Below are positions 51,630-61,484 of a DNA stretch of 64,000 bases, piece after piece. The position numbers and the translations under genes were made by a program. The notes below the pieces were generated by a model, which saw nothing but the letters and a program-made list of their open reading frames with translations, was not told where the DNA came from and made no database searches. Source of the DNA: Corallococcus sp. NCRR (GTDB taxonomy: Bacteria; Myxococcota; Myxococcia; Myxococcales; Myxococcaceae). The stretch covers positions 7,068,001 through 7,132,000 of the forward strand of contig NZ_CP114039.1 of assembly GCF_026965535.1 (NCBI RefSeq), written 5' to 3'. Every line of letters begins with the position of its first letter. Within the stretch, counting starts at the first letter, position 1.

Positions 51630-52061
51630 TCACTGCATCGACAGGGCCCAGGTGTAGTTGCCGTTCGAGCCCAGCCCGACCAGCGTCGTCTTGCACGTGG
51701 CGGTCGTGCTGCCCTTGGACGTGGCGCTTCCCGCAGGCGTCCAGTAGCCGGACGTCCCCAGGATCGGGTTGGGCGGGGTCCAGATGCTACTCATGTTGAA
51801 GCGACAGGTCTTGCTGCCGCTCGTGTACTCGAAGACGACGGCGGAGTTGGTGCCGCAGTCCGTCTGGTGCACCCCCGAAATCGAGTTGGCCGCCACCGAG
51901 CTCAGGGCCGGGATGACCGCGGCACAGCCGTTGAAGTAGGAGTTGGTGATCGCGCTGGTCGTGATCTTGTTCTGCACCGTGAACGTCAGCGTCGCAGCGT
52001 GCGCGGAACCCATGCCCAGCGCCGACACCGCGAACGCAGCCACCACCGTCAAGCTTTTCAT
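51630..52061 (-). CDS. small secreted protein
   Basis: A 143-residue exported protein with a classic signal peptide (MKSLTVVAAFAVSALGMGSA, cleavage after AHA). The mature part is Ser/Thr/Asn-rich, predicted all beta, with four Cys (NGCAA, TDCGTN, KTCRF, ATCKT) in spacing that could form two disulfides. It resembles small secreted proteins often found as stand-alone genes in myxobacteria, without a known role. Start at 52061 places the leader at the N-terminus; the preceding codons lack a leader pattern. Confidence 0.78.
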   Translation of the reverse strand: MKSLTVVAAFAVSALGMGSAHAATLTFTVQNKITTSAITNSYFNGCAAVIPALSSVAANSISGVHQTDCGTNSAVVFEYTSGSKTCRFNMSSIWTPPNPILGTSGYWTPAGSATSKGSTTATCKTTLVGLGSNGNYTWALSMQ

Positions 52062-52285
52062 GGACAGCCCCCAAGGAAGGGGAATCGCTTCCCCGGAGTC
52101 AGTTAAGCGATTCCAGGGAGCCTTGTCCAGACAGCCAACGCTTGGGCATTCATGCAACGGATTGCGAGGAAAATTCTCGCCCGGCTCGCGCCCCCACCTG
52201 AGTCAGGCTTGAGTCGCCCGCCGCCAATCGTGGTCACGCCCGACTCACGAACCTCCAGTCAATGACAGACATCCACCCTGCCGTG

Positions 52286-52486
52286 TCAGGTCGGGGACGC
52301 CTCCTCGCTCCCGGGCAGCAGATCCGACAGCAGCATCTGCTCCTCACTGGGAGAGAGGTCGTAGTGGCGGGCTGCCTCCGTGATGATTTCGATCAAGGGG
52401 GTACCCGGTTGCTCGGCCCTCCGCATCGCGATCATCCGGGCGGCGCTGCGCAGCGCCTCTCCCCTGGAACGGAGACTTTCACGCAT
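52286..52486 (-). CDS. small conserved-looking protein
   Basis: A 66-residue protein starting MRESLRSRGEALRSAARM and ending in an acidic helix (EEQMLLSDLLPGSEE). A GAGG lies about eight bases upstream of the start on the minus strand. The helical pattern with a basic N-terminal and acidic C-terminal half looks like a real small protein, possibly a regulator or adaptor; there is no family match I can name. The longer in-frame start at 52564 would add an Arg-rich, low-confidence extension. Confidence 0.55.
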   Translation of the reverse strand: MRESLRSRGEALRSAARMIAMRRAEQPGTPLIEIITEAARHYDLSPSEEQMLLSDLLPGSEEASPT

Positions 52487-52715
52487 GACGACACCTCGCT
52501 GGAGGGAGCGACCGCGGCATGCGGCCCCTCTCTTCACGGTTGGGACTCGTCTGCGCCGTTGCAACGAGCGACGACGGGAAGTGGGAGCAGGCGCTCCCCG
52601 TCAGCCCCCGCCCCCGGGAAGCGGGCGGCTCGCAGGGCGGCGCGTGCCTTCCTCTGGGTTCGCGAGCGCTTCAGCTTTGGGGTCGGACCCCACTCCGAAG
52701 AACGAGGAATCAGAC

Positions 52716-53225
52716 ATGGCAGCGCAAGACATCCCCGGCACCGGCCAGCAGGCAGGAGGCCCCACGCACCGCGCCACGGACATCCCGCTCGATGAGCGCC
52801 GCCGCATGCGCCACGAGTCCCGCACGTCGCAGACCTACAAGGCCTTCCTCAAGTACCTGCGCGACGTGGGCCAATTCCAGAGCGAGCAATCTGCCCAGCA
52901 AGCCGCCTTCTCCGTGCTGTGCGTGCTGGAGCAGCGCCTCTTCGGAGAGGAGGACAACGACCTGGAGGCCCAGCTGCCCCACAAGCTGCGCGAGCTCCTG
53001 GTGCGGTGCGACCGCCACGAGTCCGGACCGCCGCCCCACAAGTTCGGCCGGGAGGAGATGCTGGCGATGGTCGCCACGGACCTGGCGGTGGACGCGGAGA
53101 ACGCGGAGTCCATCGTCCGCGCCGTCTTCAGCGCCGTCCAGGCGCAGATCTCCCAGGGAGAGAGCGACGACATCGCGGGCGAGCTGCCAACGGACATCCG
53201 CGAACTCTGGGCGCGCCCCACCTGA
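52716..53225 (+). CDS. DUF2267-like protein, second copy
   Basis: A 169-residue soluble protein related to the 36434-36892 protein: both have a first helical hairpin with SVLCVLEQRL-type residues and a final block AMVATDLAVDAENAESIV, then AVFSAVQAQI and GELPTDIRELW. DUF2267 members carry two such repeats. The N-terminal 35 residues are polar. ATG 52716 is chosen because earlier in-frame codons lead into an Arg-rich stretch of high GC. It is convergent with the caspase-TIR gene; a hairpin lies between. Confidence 0.82.
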   Translation: MAAQDIPGTGQQAGGPTHRATDIPLDERRRMRHESRTSQTYKAFLKYLRDVGQFQSEQSAQQAAFSVLCVLEQRLFGEEDNDLEAQLPHKLRELLVRCDRHESGPPPHKFGREEMLAMVATDLAVDAENAESIVRAVFSAVQAQISQGESDDIAGELPTDIRELWARPT

Positions 53226-53248
53226 CGGACCAGGTACACCTGGGTCCG
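53226..53248. terminator. hairpin between convergent DUF2267 and caspase-TIR genes
   Basis: CGGACCAGG and CCTGGGTCCG pair with one bulged base around a TACA loop, directly after the DUF2267 stop and 26 bases before the end of the caspase-TIR gene. No T tract; probably bidirectional attenuation. Confidence 0.5.
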
Positions 53249-53273
53249 CCCATGAGAGCGTTATGCCGCGCGC

Positions 53274-54521
53274 TCACGGCCGTTGTTTCAGGTCCTCGAC
53301 GAGCCGATTGAGCGCCTCGGCGCCGCGGTATTTGTGCGTGATGTCGAGCATCACCACCGCGCGGAAGCGCAGGGGCAACTTCTGTTCGGGGATGGGGCTG
53401 ATCTTGATGGGCAGCAAACGGTGGCCTGGGCGGTGGAAGGACTCCTCCAGGCTCAACACGTTCTCGAATAAGGCGCCCCCGTCCGCCAGGTAGTTCTGCG
53501 AGAGCGCCACCAAAGTCCGCCGGGACTGCTGGATGCCGTGCTCGGTATTTACGACCCGGTACACATCCCGACCGGTGTCATGGGCGGTGGCGACCTTGAA
53601 GCCCTCCTTGTGCAGGCGGGGCAGGAGCACGTCGTAGACCCAGGCCGCGTCGGGCTCCTGGTCGACGAAGCTGACAAAGGCATCGTAGGGCACGTCGGCC
53701 GTGCCGGACGCGTCGGTGCCGCGCGGGTGGAGTGCGACGGCGAAGTTCTCCCCCAGGTTCTGCGCATGGAAGATGGGGTGCTGTGAGGGGGCGCCCGAAG
53801 AGAAGGCGGAGGCGTCGGTGACATTCCGCTGCACGTATTCGAAGAGGTCGAAGATCCGGATGTGCCCGCTCTCGGAAGGGCGCACGTCGCCTTCCATCCC
53901 CTTGAGCAGGTACGTGGTGAACAGGCTGTTACGCGCCCCCTGCAGAGCCCAGGAGATCTCATTACTTCGAGAGGAGGCCAGGATCACGGTCCCCTCACCT
54001 TGGGCGAGTGTCTCGAGAAAACGATCCGACAGCCCACGCTCAAGCCCGGCCGCCGGGCGGCCTCCCCCACCTGCCTTCATGACGCCTGCTGAATGGCAGC
54101 AATCGAAGATGATGAGCTTCCTGCGTGCGGGGATGGCCCGGATGGCGTCGCCCAGTTCCTGCCCGGAGATCCCCGTTCGCGCCAGGAGTTCGGCGGACGA
54201 GTCATCGGCATCAATGGGCAACAGGTACTCGCCGGCATGGGGAGGCAGCTCCAGACGCCCCCCATGGGAAGAGACGTAGACGAAGAGCACCGAGTCCTCG
54301 TTCGTCTTGCGCCGTAGCATGGCCAGCTCATCGAGCAATCCCTGCCGCGTCGCCTGCTGCTCCGGCAGCAGCCGCACGTTCGCGTAGGCCCCACGGGCAG
54401 GGTCCCCCAGCAGCCTGGCGATGTCTTCCGCGTCACGCAGCACCACGTCCGGCAGCGGGCTCATCCGCTGGTACTTCGAGATGCCGACGACCAGCGCGTG
54501 GGCATTGTCCATCACGGGCAT
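53274..54521 (-). CDS. caspase (peptidase C14)-TIR fusion protein
   Basis: A 415-residue protein with two domains. Residues 7-270 are a caspase-like peptidase: ALVVGISKY at the first strand, catalytic His 86 in SSHGG, and the catalytic Cys in FDCCHSAG (142). Residues about 278-415 are a TIR domain (PYDAFVSFVDQEPDAAWVYD, LVALSQNYL, LLPIKISPIP). No leader or membrane segment. Caspase-like proteases act as cell-death effectors in several bacterial immune systems, and TIR domains either signal through homotypic contacts or hydrolyse NAD. The start MPVMDN at 54521 fits the caspase fold; an upstream start at 54653 would add 44 low-complexity residues. It is divergent from the TIR-STAND gene, 130 bases apart, so both may respond together. 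Confidence 0.9.
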   Translation of the reverse strand: MPVMDNAHALVVGISKYQRMSPLPDVVLRDAEDIARLLGDPARGAYANVRLLPEQQATRQGLLDELAMLRRKTNEDSVLFVYVSSHGGRLELPPHAGEYLLPIDADDSSAELLARTGISGQELGDAIRAIPARRKLIIFDCCHSAGVMKAGGGGRPAAGLERGLSDRFLETLAQGEGTVILASSRSNEISWALQGARNSLFTTYLLKGMEGDVRPSESGHIRIFDLFEYVQRNVTDASAFSSGAPSQHPIFHAQNLGENFAVALHPRGTDASGTADVPYDAFVSFVDQEPDAAWVYDVLLPRLHKEGFKVATAHDTGRDVYRVVNTEHGIQQSRRTLVALSQNYLADGGALFENVLSLEESFHRPGHRLLPIKISPIPEQKLPLRFRAVVMLDITHKYRGAEALNRLVEDLKQRP

Positions 54522-54651
54522 CGAGGGTCTCCAGGAAGCAGCGCCGCGGCCGTCAGGGCAATGCCTGACGGAGGCGCAGTCTGGGGCATCCGCCGCCGCC
54601 CCACCAGAGGTGCCGCACCGCCTCTCTCCCTTGTAGAATGGGCGCAGCCCC

Positions 54652-57600
54652 ATGCCTCCTCCCGAGTTCGATGTCTTCGTCTGCTACGCCGAGCAGGACC
54701 AGGAGTGGGTCCTGGGCCTCCTGCTGGACGCGCTCAAGCGGGCGGGGCTGAGCTGTCACACGGAGGCGGCCTTCGCCCTGGGAGTGCCCCGGGTGCTGGA
54801 GTTCGAGAAGGCCCTCCAGTGCAGCGCCCGCACGGTGCTGGTGCTCTCACCGGCCTTCCGCGCGGATGCAGCCAGCCGTTTCGTCAGCGTGCTGGCCATG
54901 AGCTACGACCTGGAGCACGCGGCCGGGTCGCTGGTCCCCCTGCTCTACCGGCCGGTGGAGACGCCCGCCTATCTCCAAGGCCTGGAGTTGCTCGACGCCA
55001 CGACCCACGACAAGTGGCCAGCCGCCCTCGAACGCCTGTGCGCCCTGCTGAAGCGGCCCATCCCCGAGGAGGCCCGCAAGCCGCGCTGTCCCTACCCTGG
55101 CATGGTGCCCTTCCGCGCCGACGACGCGCGCTTCTTCCACGGACGCCAGAAGGAGCTGGGAAGTCTTCAGGAGAAGCTGCTGAAGCACCGCCGGGTCCTG
55201 GTCGTGGGCCCCTCCGCCTCCGGCAAGTCCTCCCTCCTGCGCGCCGGCTTCCTGCCTTCGTACCTGGCGGATCCCCGGTGGGTGGTGCGCACCCTGCGCC
55301 CAGGAGAGGCTCCCGGCTCGGGGCTCGAGGAGCTGAAGCGAGACCCGGCCGTGCGCAAGCTCCTCGCCAATGAATCGCCGAAGCTGCGCCTGCTGCTGGT
55401 GGTGGACCCCCTGGAAGAACTCTTCACCCTGGCGTCCGCGCAGCAGCAGCGGCGGTTCATCGCCGGGCTGCAAGAGTTCCACACTCGGACAGACTGCCAT
55501 GTGGTGGCGGCCCTGCGCGCGGACTTCTACCCGGAGCTGATGGGCAGCGATCTGTGGCCAATCCCCGCAGAGGAGCGCCTGGAGATCATCCCGCTCCGGG
55601 GACAGGCGCTGCGCGCGGCCATCGAGCAGCCCGCCATCGACGTGGGCGCCTACCTGGAGCGGGAGCTGACCGAGCGGCTGCTCGCGGACGTCCAGGACGA
55701 ACCTGGCGCGCTTCCCCTGCTCCAGGAGACGCTGGTCCTGCTCTGGGAGCGCATGACGGGGCGGATCATGACCGCGCATGCCTACCAGGAGCTGGGACAG
55801 GGGCACCTGAACGGGCTCGCGGTGGCGATGGCCGCGCGAGCCGAAGGGGCCCTGGGCGAGCTGTCACGCGAGCCGGCAACGGTCGGCGTGGCGCGCAGGA
55901 TGTTCCTCCGCCTCATCCAGTTCGGCCAGGGCCGCTCGGATACGCGGCGCCAGCTCCCGGTGTCCGCGCTGCGCACCCGGCAGGACGAGGCCCGCCTCTT
56001 CGAGCAGACCCTGCAGTACCTGGCGGGCACCCGGCTCATCACCCTGAGCGGCGAGCAGGGGGAGGCAGATCGTCTGGTGGACATCTCCCACGAAGCCCTG
56101 CTCCAGGCGTGGCCCACCCTGCGCGGCTGGATCGAGGAGAAGCGGTCGGCGGAGCAGACACGGCGGAGGCTGGAGGAAAAGTCCGAGGAGTGGCTCCGCT
56201 TGAAGCGCAAGGGCGGCCTGCTGGACCTGGCCGAGCTGGCCGAGGCCCGGCGGTACCTCTCCGGGCCGAATGCCCACGCGCTGGGTTCCAGCACCACGCT
56301 GGAGGGACTGGTGAGCGCGAGCTGGCGGCGCGTCTACCTCCTGCGTGCGCTGACGGCCTTCGTGTTCCTGGTGATCCTGGGTGCCGCGGGCGGGATGCTC
56401 TGGCAACGGTGGCAGGCCGAGTCGCTCCTCGCCGGGAGCCTCTTCCGCGAGGCACAGCACCACTGGGAGGAGCAGAAGAACGACAGCCTCGCCGTGCTGC
56501 CGCAACTCAGCAAGGCCTTCGCGACCGCCCCTCCCCGGGATGCCCAGGCTTCGACCTATGCGCTGCGATTGCTGCACCTGGCGGATCGGGGGCCCTGCCG
56601 CGTCGAGAACCTTGCGGCGCCTTTCAGCAGGTACATCGTCAGCCCGGACCGGAAGACTATCGTCATCACCGCCCCCGAAGGGACCGTTCAGGTCTGGGAC
56701 ATGACCTCGGGCCAAATCCTCCCGCTGCCATTCGCGCAGGATGCGCGAGTCCTGATCACTCCCGCCTTCAGCGCGGATGGTCAGCGGCTGGCAACGATCA
56801 CGGAAGGGCTGAACCCTTTCATGACCCGCACGCTGCACGTCTGGAACGCCAGGACCGGAACCTCCGAGCACCACCTCGCCTACGAGCACACTTCCTATGT
56901 GGAGGACCTCGTATTCACCTCCAATGGCCAGGCTGTCCTCCTGTCCCGGCATGTTCAGAAGCCGAGCCCTAGCAGCACGGGCTCCCCTGACGGGGAGCTG
57001 CCGCCCCTGGGGCCCTTGGGCTTCAACTTCTCCGACGACCCCGAAGCGGAAGTCGTGCTCATCGATTGGGCCTCGAGAGCTCCTCGCCCCAGGAACGCCC
57101 CCAAGGGGCTCCTCCGTCGCGCCGGTCCTCTCAGCATCGCGGCACATCCAGGCTGGTCGCTGAAGCTCCACGGTCGCCACCTCCTGACGATCGACAACGA
57201 CGAAGCCACCCAGCGTTACGAAGTGCGCCTCGTGGACATGGAGACCGGACGACCGGCCCCGGAAGTCGTCCCAATGCAGCACACGCACCCCGTCAGGGAT
57301 GCCATTGTGACGGGAGACTCCGAGCGCTTTGTCTTCACCCTCTCTTCCGCCCAGCTTGATGCGCCGCAGGAGCTACGAATCTTCGAGGCCTCCACGGGCC
57401 GGCTCAAGGCTTCCACGCCCCTCGAGAAGGGCGGATTCCACATCGGCTCCACGGGGCACAAGGTGCTGCTGCTGGGAGCGGGAAATGCCCTCGTATGGGA
57501 TTGGAAGGTCAACCAGCGCCGCCCGCTGCCGTCCGCCCCCCTGGATGGCGCCCCCCACTACTTCTTCGCTCGCGGAGACACGGTGGTCCTCGCGGTCTCG

Positions 57601-59121
57601 GACACTGGGGCAATCAAGGCCTGGAGCAGCGAGGATGGACGGCCGCTGCCCACCCGGCAGATGGCACCGTTGGAGACGCAGCCCTCCCTGTTGATGAGCC
57701 AGGACGCCTCATCCCAACTGGAGGTGGATGAAGAGGGACGGCTCCTTGAGCTCACCCACCAAGGCACCTTGCGCATTTCGAATGTCCTGGAGCAGCCGGG
57801 GACCACGACTCAGTCCCTGCCCGGTCTGGACCGGGTGACCCAAGCGGCCTTCTCCAGCAAGCGCAAGTGGCTGGTCACCATCAGGGAGGACTCCCCGCGG
57901 GCACACCTTCAACTGTGGGAGGTGGAAGGCCTGCGGCCACTTTGGAAACAGCCCCGGGTGCTGACGGCCTTCTCCGTGGGAGCGCAGTTCAGCGCCGACG
58001 AGAGCTGCCTGCTGCTCTCCTTTGAAAGCGGCGCCTCGGACCCCTTCACGAAGACGGTCACCCTTCAAGTCCTCCGGCTGGATCCGCGATGCCCGGTCGA
58101 GGAGTTCTCCTTCTCGGAGACACTGCCGGCTGGCGACAGCTCCAGATGGGGCCCTCCGGCATCCATGCAGCTGGATCGGACCGGCCAGTATCTGACGGCG
58201 GGCTGGGGTGGGCTCAAGCTCCAGCGCTGGGACCTGAAGAAGAAACAGGCGGTGTGGTCTGCCCCCAGGCATCACCTGCTCGGAGCAAACGTGGACCTCA
58301 TCTTCGGGGAGCATCTCTATCTGCGGGTCACCCCGGCGCGTATCGAGCTCTGGAGCTTCATGGGAGGGGACAAGCCGCTGCACGTCTTCCCGCGTCTGGC
58401 GTCGCCGCTCAGCTCCAGGCTCCTCCTCGCGCTCGCCAGAGAGGCAAGGGACGTGACCGCGGATGCTCGACCAGGAGCCGCGTCGGCCACCTCCGAGGCC
58501 GCATTGCTCATCAAGCTGCTGGAGACACAGGTCGGGCTGAAGCATTCCCCGGATGGTTTCTTCTTCTTGAACATGGATTCATCCCAGCCCTGGTTCGTTC
58601 CGGGGCTGCTGGATGATGCGCGCATGCGCTCCCCATTTGTCAGTCCCAACGGACGGTGGCTGGGGTTCGGAGCCGAGCTCGGCCAGGAGCCCGGAACACT
58701 CAGAATGGGCTGGATGGGCGAAGAGCCGGACAGCACCTTGCACGTCTTCGACCTCGCTTCGGGGACCCCGCTCCTGGAGGAGCAGCACCTCTCCCCTCGT
58801 GTCGTCCACGCCGCCTTCGATAGCGCCTCGGAGTCGGTCCTCCTCCTCCACTCCAACGGCCAGCTCCGCAAACTCCCCATCGCGCCCAAGCTGACGGGCC
58901 GGCCCGGCTGGCTCGCCACCGCGGGCGAGGCATTGACGGGGCTCCGCCTCCGGGATGACGGCCGCTCCTACCGGCTCTCGCTCGCGGAGCACCACGCCGT
59001 GCGCGAGTCCTTCCTCCGTGGGCTCCACCACGACGCGGCGGACGGTGACACCTTCGCCAAGGCTTTCCTTGGCCGTCTCACACCAGGATGTCCGGAGCTC
59101 CAGCCTTCTCCCACGCATTGA
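54652..59121 (+). CDS. TIR-STAND NTPase-beta-propeller sensor protein
   Basis: A 1489-residue protein. Residues 6-138 are a TIR domain (FDVFVCYAEQDQEWV, LVLSPAFR). From 148 comes an nSTAND1-type NTPase opening PYPGMVPFRADDARFFHGR, with Walker A GPSASGKSS (186-194) and Walker B LLVVDPLEELF (near 250), then a winged-helix/helical region (RLVDISHEALLQAWPTLRGW). A single membrane-like segment (TAFVFLVILGAAGGMLW, about 567-583) follows. The C-terminal 850 residues have WD-like blades (VQVWDMTSGQ, LHVWNARTG, LQLWEVEG, LQRWDLKKK). STAND proteins are switches: a ligand on the propeller releases the NTPase to oligomerise and activate the effector domain. The membrane segment between NTPase and sensor is unusual and could place the propeller in the periplasm. 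Confidence 0.9.
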   Translation: MPPPEFDVFVCYAEQDQEWVLGLLLDALKRAGLSCHTEAAFALGVPRVLEFEKALQCSARTVLVLSPAFRADAASRFVSVLAMSYDLEHAAGSLVPLLYRPVETPAYLQGLELLDATTHDKWPAALERLCALLKRPIPEEARKPRCPYPGMVPFRADDARFFHGRQKELGSLQEKLLKHRRVLVVGPSASGKSSLLRAGFLPSYLADPRWVVRTLRPGEAPGSGLEELKRDPAVRKLLANESPKLRLLLVVDPLEELFTLASAQQQRRFIAGLQEFHTRTDCHVVAALRADFYPELMGSDLWPIPAEERLEIIPLRGQALRAAIEQPAIDVGAYLERELTERLLADVQDEPGALPLLQETLVLLWERMTGRIMTAHAYQELGQGHLNGLAVAMAARAEGALGELSREPATVGVARRMFLRLIQFGQGRSDTRRQLPVSALRTRQDEARLFEQTLQYLAGTRLITLSGEQGEADRLVDISHEALLQAWPTLRGWIEEKRSAEQTRRRLEEKSEEWLRLKRKGGLLDLAELAEARRYLSGPNAHALGSSTTLEGLVSASWRRVYLLRALTAFVFLVILGAAGGMLWQRWQAESLLAGSLFREAQHHWEEQKNDSLAVLPQLSKAFATAPPRDAQASTYALRLLHLADRGPCRVENLAAPFSRYIVSPDRKTIVITAPEGTVQVWDMTSGQILPLPFAQDARVLITPAFSADGQRLATITEGLNPFMTRTLHVWNARTGTSEHHLAYEHTSYVEDLVFTSNGQAVLLSRHVQKPSPSSTGSPDGELPPLGPLGFNFSDDPEAEVVLIDWASRAPRPRNAPKGLLRRAGPLSIAAHPGWSLKLHGRHLLTIDNDEATQRYEVRLVDMETGRPAPEVVPMQHTHPVRDAIVTGDSERFVFTLSSAQLDAPQELRIFEASTGRLKASTPLEKGGFHIGSTGHKVLLLGAGNALVWDWKVNQRRPLPSAPLDGAPHYFFARGDTVVLAVSDTGAIKAWSSEDGRPLPTRQMAPLETQPSLLMSQDASSQLEVDEEGRLLELTHQGTLRISNVLEQPGTTTQSLPGLDRVTQAAFSSKRKWLVTIREDSPRAHLQLWEVEGLRPLWKQPRVLTAFSVGAQFSADESCLLLSFESGASDPFTKTVTLQVLRLDPRCPVEEFSFSETLPAGDSSRWGPPASMQLDRTGQYLTAGWGGLKLQRWDLKKKQAVWSAPRHHLLGANVDLIFGEHLYLRVTPARIELWSFMGGDKPLHVFPRLASPLSSRLLLALAREARDVTADARPGAASATSEAALLIKLLETQVGLKHSPDGFFFLNMDSSQPWFVPGLLDDARMRSPFVSPNGRWLGFGAELGQEPGTLRMGWMGEEPDSTLHVFDLASGTPLLEEQHLSPRVVHAAFDSASESVLLLHSNGQLRKLPIAPKLTGRPGWLATAGEALTGLRLRDDGRSYRLSLAEHHAVRESFLRGLHHDAADGDTFAKAFLGRLTPGCPELQPSPTH

Positions 59122-59169
59122 AGCCTCTCACGGCGTGCAAGTGGAATCGGTCTTCGGCATGCTCGCCGC

Positions 59170-61473
59170 ATGGCCAGGAAGCTCGTCGCGGTCCACTGCA
59201 TGCATCAGCACGAGCTGAACACCGCCCGCCAGGCGCTCCAGCGCGCGGAGGTGGGCAGGGCCTTCGTGCTGGGAGAGATTGACTCCCAGGGCATCGAGGC
59301 CCTGCGGCAGGGCGGGCTCATCGTCGAGGAGTTGGAGGACGTGCTGGAGAAGCCACCGGTCTGGGGGCTGACGTTCCTCTCCTCTCCCGGCTCCGAAGGG
59401 CTGAAGACCCCGGACGCGCCTTCGGCGCCCACGCCCTCTTCGTTGTACCCCATCCCGAAGGGCGTGACGCCTCCGCAGCAGACGCGCCAGGACTATGTCC
59501 TGACCCTCGCCGGTCCCCTCCTCCCGGGCTGGCACGATGAGCTGAAGAAGCTGGGGCTGGAGGTGTCACGGAGGGTCGCGCGGTTCGCGTTCCTGCTCAG
59601 CGGGCCAGCAGGGCTGACCGCACGACTCCAGGGACTGCCCTTCGTGCGCAAGGTGGTGGCGCAGCCTGTCGTCTCATGGCCGCCCGGTCAGTCCGGGCAC
59701 CTCGGGGATGTGTCCATTCCCTTCCTTGGCGAAGAGAAGCACACCCCCAAGGGCGATGTGGCTCTTCAGACGAAGACCTTCGATGTCCTCTTGAAGTCCC
59801 CGCAGGCACAGGCGCCCTTCGAGGAGTTGCTGCGAAAGGAGGGCGCCAAGGTCATCGCCAGCACGCCTGGCAAGCTCCGCGTCGGCATGACCGCCTCACT
59901 CCGGTGGCGGCTGGCCTCCCATCCCCAGGTGGAGGAGATCGAAGAGTACCTGCCGCCTGTCCTCTACAACGATCTCACGCGGGTGCTGCTGGGCATTGAT
60001 CCCGCCTCGCCGTCAGCCGCGGGGCCGCCCTGGACGGGCAAGGGGCAGCTCGTGGCGGTCGCCGACAGCGGTATCGACCTCACGCACCCGGATCTGAAGG
60101 ACCGCATCCACAAGGCCCTCCCCCTGGGTCGCAAGGATGACCCGAGCGATCCCGATGGACACGGGACACACGTGGCTGGCTCCATCGTGGGGACGGGAGC
60201 CGCCTCCAGCGGCCTCATCCGGGGCGTCGCTCCCGAAGCCCGGCTCGTCTTCCAGTCGCTGATGGACGACCAGGGCAAGCTGGGCGGCCTGCCCCTGCGG
60301 CTGGGGGACCTCTTCGAACAGTCGTATCAAGAGGGCGCGCGCATCCACAACGACAGCTGGGGAGCGGATGCCAAGGCACGCTACACGCTGAGCTCGAAGG
60401 AGGTGGATGAGTACGTCTCCCTGCGCCGGGACATGCTCGTGGTGCTCGCGGCAGGCAACGCAGGCACGGCCGCGAACAACGTCCACAGCCCCGCCGGGTT
60501 CTCCGACTTGCAGTCCGTGGGCGCGCCCGCCAGCTGCAAGAATGCGCTGGTGGTGGGCGCAAGCCGGAGCTCGCGCACGAAGGGCGGACGCTCGCAGAGG
60601 ACCTACAAGGAATACTGGAGCGAGCGGTTCATCGCTCCTCCCCTGTCCGAGGCGAGGATCTCCGGTGACCCCGAGTGTCTGGCGGCCTTCAGCAGCCGCG
60701 GCTCGTGCGTGGACCAGCGCATCAAGCCAGACCTGGTCGCCCCCGGGACGGACATCCTGTCCACCCGCGCCAGCACCGCGCCGCTCCACAAATTCTGGGC
60801 GCCGGCCAAGGGGACCGAGCACTACGCCTACCTGGGAGGCACCAGCATGGCGGCGCCATTCGTCTCGGGTTGCGCCGCCCTGGTCCGCGAGTACTACGCC
60901 AGCGTCCCGCACGAGCCCAGCGCCGCGCTGCTCAAGGCCACGCTCATCAACGGCACGCGCTGGCTGACCGGCGAGGATGCCGTGTTGGAGCGCGAGGTGC
61001 CCCCCAACAACCATCAGGGGTTCGGGCGCGTGTCCATGCGCACCACGCTGCCCAACCCGGCGGAGCCCTGGATGAAGCTGGCCTTCATCGACAGCTGGCG
61101 GAAGCCGGAACTCCAGCTGCCAGCCACCAACGAGATGTTCCTCTTCTCGGTCCAGGTCAGGGAGGGCCACCCGCTGAGGGTGTGCCTCGCCCACACCGAC
61201 CCGCCGGCCAATGGGATGCAGAACACCCTCCGTCTGACAGTGCAGTCTCCCAACGGCCGGAAGTGGCTGGGCAATGGCAAGCGCTCTTCCCAGGGCGTGG
61301 CCATCTGGGATGACCTCAACAACGTCTCCATCGTGCGGTTCGAAGCCCCCGAGGCCGGCCGCTACTTCGTCCAGGTCGAGGCGTGGAACCTCCTGAAGAT
61401 CCAGGACTATGCCCTTGTCGTCACGGGCGAGCTGGAGTCCGGGCTCGAGCCCGTGAAAGCATCCAACCCCTGA
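59170..61473 (+). CDS. intracellular subtilisin-family (S8) serine protease
   Basis: A 767-residue subtilase with the full catalytic triad: Asp 299 (AVADSGIDLTHPDL), His 331 (DGHGTHVAGS) and Ser 559 (GGTSMAAPF). The first 285 residues are an unusually long prodomain that looks like three successive I9-inhibitor-like alpha/beta units (about 1-60, 98-165 and 195-265). There is no signal peptide, so it should act in the cytoplasm, perhaps kept inactive by the prodomain. The C-terminal 170 residues form a beta domain (FLFSVQVREGHPLRVCLAH) like the P or jelly-roll domains of bacterial subtilases. It begins 48 bases after the TIR-STAND stop and precedes the MBL gene by 11, suggesting one operon. 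Confidence 0.92.
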   Translation: MARKLVAVHCMHQHELNTARQALQRAEVGRAFVLGEIDSQGIEALRQGGLIVEELEDVLEKPPVWGLTFLSSPGSEGLKTPDAPSAPTPSSLYPIPKGVTPPQQTRQDYVLTLAGPLLPGWHDELKKLGLEVSRRVARFAFLLSGPAGLTARLQGLPFVRKVVAQPVVSWPPGQSGHLGDVSIPFLGEEKHTPKGDVALQTKTFDVLLKSPQAQAPFEELLRKEGAKVIASTPGKLRVGMTASLRWRLASHPQVEEIEEYLPPVLYNDLTRVLLGIDPASPSAAGPPWTGKGQLVAVADSGIDLTHPDLKDRIHKALPLGRKDDPSDPDGHGTHVAGSIVGTGAASSGLIRGVAPEARLVFQSLMDDQGKLGGLPLRLGDLFEQSYQEGARIHNDSWGADAKARYTLSSKEVDEYVSLRRDMLVVLAAGNAGTAANNVHSPAGFSDLQSVGAPASCKNALVVGASRSSRTKGGRSQRTYKEYWSERFIAPPLSEARISGDPECLAAFSSRGSCVDQRIKPDLVAPGTDILSTRASTAPLHKFWAPAKGTEHYAYLGGTSMAAPFVSGCAALVREYYASVPHEPSAALLKATLINGTRWLTGEDAVLEREVPPNNHQGFGRVSMRTTLPNPAEPWMKLAFIDSWRKPELQLPATNEMFLFSVQVREGHPLRVCLAHTDPPANGMQNTLRLTVQSPNGRKWLGNGKRSSQGVAIWDDLNNVSIVRFEAPEAGRYFVQVEAWNLLKIQDYALVVTGELESGLEPVKASNP

Positions 61474-61484
61474 AGGAGGCAGCG

